Source: an uncultured Bacteroidota bacterium (GTDB lineage: Bacteria > Bacteroidota > Bacteroidia > Chitinophagales > LD1). From it: a stretch of 7,963 bases of DNA. The position numbers and the translations under genes are program-made. Each line of letters begins with the position of its first letter. Within the stretch, counting starts at the first letter, position 1. Location of the stretch: NCBI GenBank assembly GCA_937894725.1, contig CALAYL010000011.1, forward strand, positions 1 to 7,963, read 5' to 3'. Under the pieces are notes generated by a model, which was given only the letters and a program-made list of their open reading frames with translations, was not told the DNA's origin and ran no database searches. Below are positions 7,071 to 7,963 of the stretch, piece by piece.

Positions 7071-7750
7071 TAAAGAAGATTGTTATTGTTGTTGTCTTCA
7101 TTTTAGGACTAGGAGCATGTGCTGTAAAAAAAAACACTACAAATTTCGACCCTTTTCATCCTACACAGGGATTTGTAAAAGTTAAACTTCCATGCCCGAT
7201 AGATAGTGTAGTTTATGAGCTTGTGAACCTACTCTATAAGTATGATTCTACTGTAATAAATGATTTATTGATTACTACTTGGGAGAACGAATCTGTAACA
7301 TTTTTAAAGATAAGTGTCTTATTGCCTTGCGATACGCCTGTCAATTTCAAAACAAAGAAACTAAATTGTGTGTTTAGATATATGATTAATAACAACAATA
7401 AATTTGTAGTTTTATACAATAAATTCAAGATTCCAATCTTACATGAATTGGAAGCAAAAGGAATTTTTACAGGTGAAGGAGAAGATTATGATTGTTTTAT
7501 GACTAGGTATCAGAATTTGTCGGGTAAACGAGAAGCAACTGAATCTTATTTTATTGATTATAAATTAAATGACAAAACCGAGAGAGATTTAGTGGTTAAG
7601 ACTGGCTACGACATTTTTAGTGACTCAATAGGAAGAAGTCATTTAATAACTTATATGGGGATGAAATCAACTCCCGATAGCATTAGGACATTCGAGCAAT
7701 GGGAGATTTGGCATAAAACACAGACTGATATGTGGAAGAAACAAGAATAA
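7067..7750 (+). CDS. Lipoprotein, candidate immunity protein for gene 6 (cassette gene 7)
   Basis: The N-terminus MIKKIVIVVVFILGLGAC is a lipoprotein signal peptide: two Lys, a hydrophobic core and the lipobox L15-G16-A17-C18. The mature protein starts CAVKKN and has no acidic stretch right after the Cys, so it lacks the known surface-export signals of Bacteroidota lipoproteins and would most simply face the periplasm. The body (about 209 residues) is beta/alpha mixed, with several Cys and a Trp-rich end (QWEIWHKTQTDMWKK); no family is recognised. It starts at GTG in the sequence GTGA, overlapping the gene 6 stop by four bases, which means tight coupling. A run of nine A (7126-7134) lies right behind the lipobox codons. 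Membrane-bound immunity to the gene 6 product is inferred from position only. Confidence 0.75.
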   Translation: MIKKIVIVVVFILGLGACAVKKNTTNFDPFHPTQGFVKVKLPCPIDSVVYELVNLLYKYDSTVINDLLITTWENESVTFLKISVLLPCDTPVNFKTKKLNCVFRYMINNNNKFVVLYNKFKIPILHELEAKGIFTGEGEDYDCFMTRYQNLSGKREATESYFIDYKLNDKTERDLVVKTGYDIFSDSIGRSHLITYMGMKSTPDSIRTFEQWEIWHKTQTDMWKKQE

Positions 7751-7890
7751 ACTATTTATTTTTTGCCTTTGCTTGGTGTTCCACAACTTGCAAGCATTAG
7801 CAAAGCGATGCTTGTGTGTTTTAAAAAAGTTATTTTAGTAGTAAATTTCATCAGATGATAAGGCACACAAGCACCGTTCGTTCCTCACTA
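7751..7890. other. Non-coding stretch with inverted repeats behind the cassette
   Basis: About 140 bases hold no convincing gene. Two inverted copies of a short repeat lie at 7790-7818 and 7864-7898, the second running into the next frame, with an AT-rich spacer between (7819-7863). The left copy also forms a small hairpin (CAAGCAT 7791-7797 with ATGCTTG 7808-7814). No T-run follows closely enough for a convincing terminator, though the spacer contains TTTT then AAAAAA. Confidence 0.6.
7790..7818 (+). repeat. Short interspersed repeat, left copy
   Basis: GCAAGCATTAG (7790-7800) and TGCTTGTGTG (7809-7818) are separated by 8 bases. Both blocks recur in inverted orientation, in the matching order, in the right copy, so this is one of two diverged copies of the same element rather than a simple hairpin. 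The unit starts and ends with near-complementary GCAAGCA and TGCTTGT, so each copy could also fold alone. Confidence 0.7.
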
Positions 7891-7898
7891 ATGCTTGC
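7864..7898 (-). repeat. Short interspersed repeat, right copy (inverted)
   Basis: CACACAAGCA (7864-7873) is the exact reverse complement of 7809-7818, and CTAATGCTTGC (7888-7898) of 7790-7800. The middle here is 14 bases against 8 in the left copy, so the copies have diverged. The GCGCGAGC that follows (7897-7904) may belong to the element. The repeat reaches into the frame of the S74-like fragment, suggesting it sits at a junction. Confidence 0.7.
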
Positions 7899-7963
7899 GC
7901 GAGCTGAGGAAATATATCCAAATTTAGTTACCAAAGATGATAAGGGTTATTTGAGTTTAAACT
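7891..7963 (+). pseudogene. Peptidase_S74-like (tail-fibre chaperone) fragment, cut by window end
   Basis: The frame from the ATG at 7891 reads MLARAEE then IYPNLVTKDDKGYLSLN and runs off the window. The pattern [VI]-[YF]-P-x-LV-x-T-x-[DE]-x-GY-x-S-[LV]-N is characteristic of the intramolecular chaperone (endosialidase-type, Peptidase_S74) domain at the end of tail-fibre and adhesin-like proteins, where AQE-V-E-K usually precedes. Such a domain is normally at the C-terminus of a long protein. Here the frame is open only back to 7825, after an in-frame TAA at 7822-7824, and the part just upstream is repeat DNA. I therefore read it as a 5'-truncated remnant. A small intact gene cannot be excluded because the 3' part is not visible. 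Confidence 0.6.

Noticed and set aside
1..7963. tRNA genes, CRISPR arrays, transposase or integrase genes, phage or type VI structural genes
   Set aside because: I looked for cloverleaf-like segments, regularly spaced repeats and the usual catalytic patterns and found none. The only repeats are the two inverted copies near the right end.

Overview
The window is AT-rich, plus-strand coded throughout, and most likely from a member of the Bacteroidota. The reasons are a Bacteroidota-like C-terminus of ribosomal protein L10 at the left edge, the general lack of Shine-Dalgarno sequences before the starts, a TAnnTTTG-type promoter element, and a Bacteroidota-style lipoprotein. The genus cannot be named from the sequence.

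Layout: the end of rplJ (1-128) is followed by a clear intrinsic terminator (147-176). An apparently non-coding stretch follows (about 177-528), holding a possible promoter element and a run of nine C. Next come seven plus-strand genes in one tight row (529-7750). Three are AT-rich proteins of unknown function (387, 387 and 190 aa), one is a large protein with a highly charged N-terminal part (655 aa), and one is a 244-aa unknown. The last two are a JAB/MPN-like protein with an H-S-H-P and S-x-x-D signature (291 aa) and a lipoprotein (227 aa) whose GTG start overlaps the previous stop by four bases. The right edge (7751-7963) holds two inverted copies of a short repeat, then an open frame that looks like the middle of a Peptidase_S74 (tail-fibre chaperone) domain, cut by the window end.

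The most informative signal is base composition. GC content changes abruptly inside genes: high in the first ~50 codons of gene 1, low from there to about 3490, high again at the start of gene 4, low in the middle of gene 4 (about 4200-4665), high up to about 6030 within gene 5, and low to the end of gene 7. Two of the steps lie inside reading frames without breaking them. This looks like a mosaic locus in which a relatively constant framework carries exchangeable segments. The 3' segment (end of gene 5, JAB-like gene, lipoprotein gene) resembles a swapped effector-immunity cargo module.

Working model (inference): a single transcription unit makes a set of structural or carrier proteins (genes 1-5) with a candidate peptidase-fold effector (gene 6) and its lipoprotein partner (gene 7), possibly with on/off or graded expression through the poly-C tract upstream. 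No function of genes 1-5 can be assigned from sequence alone.
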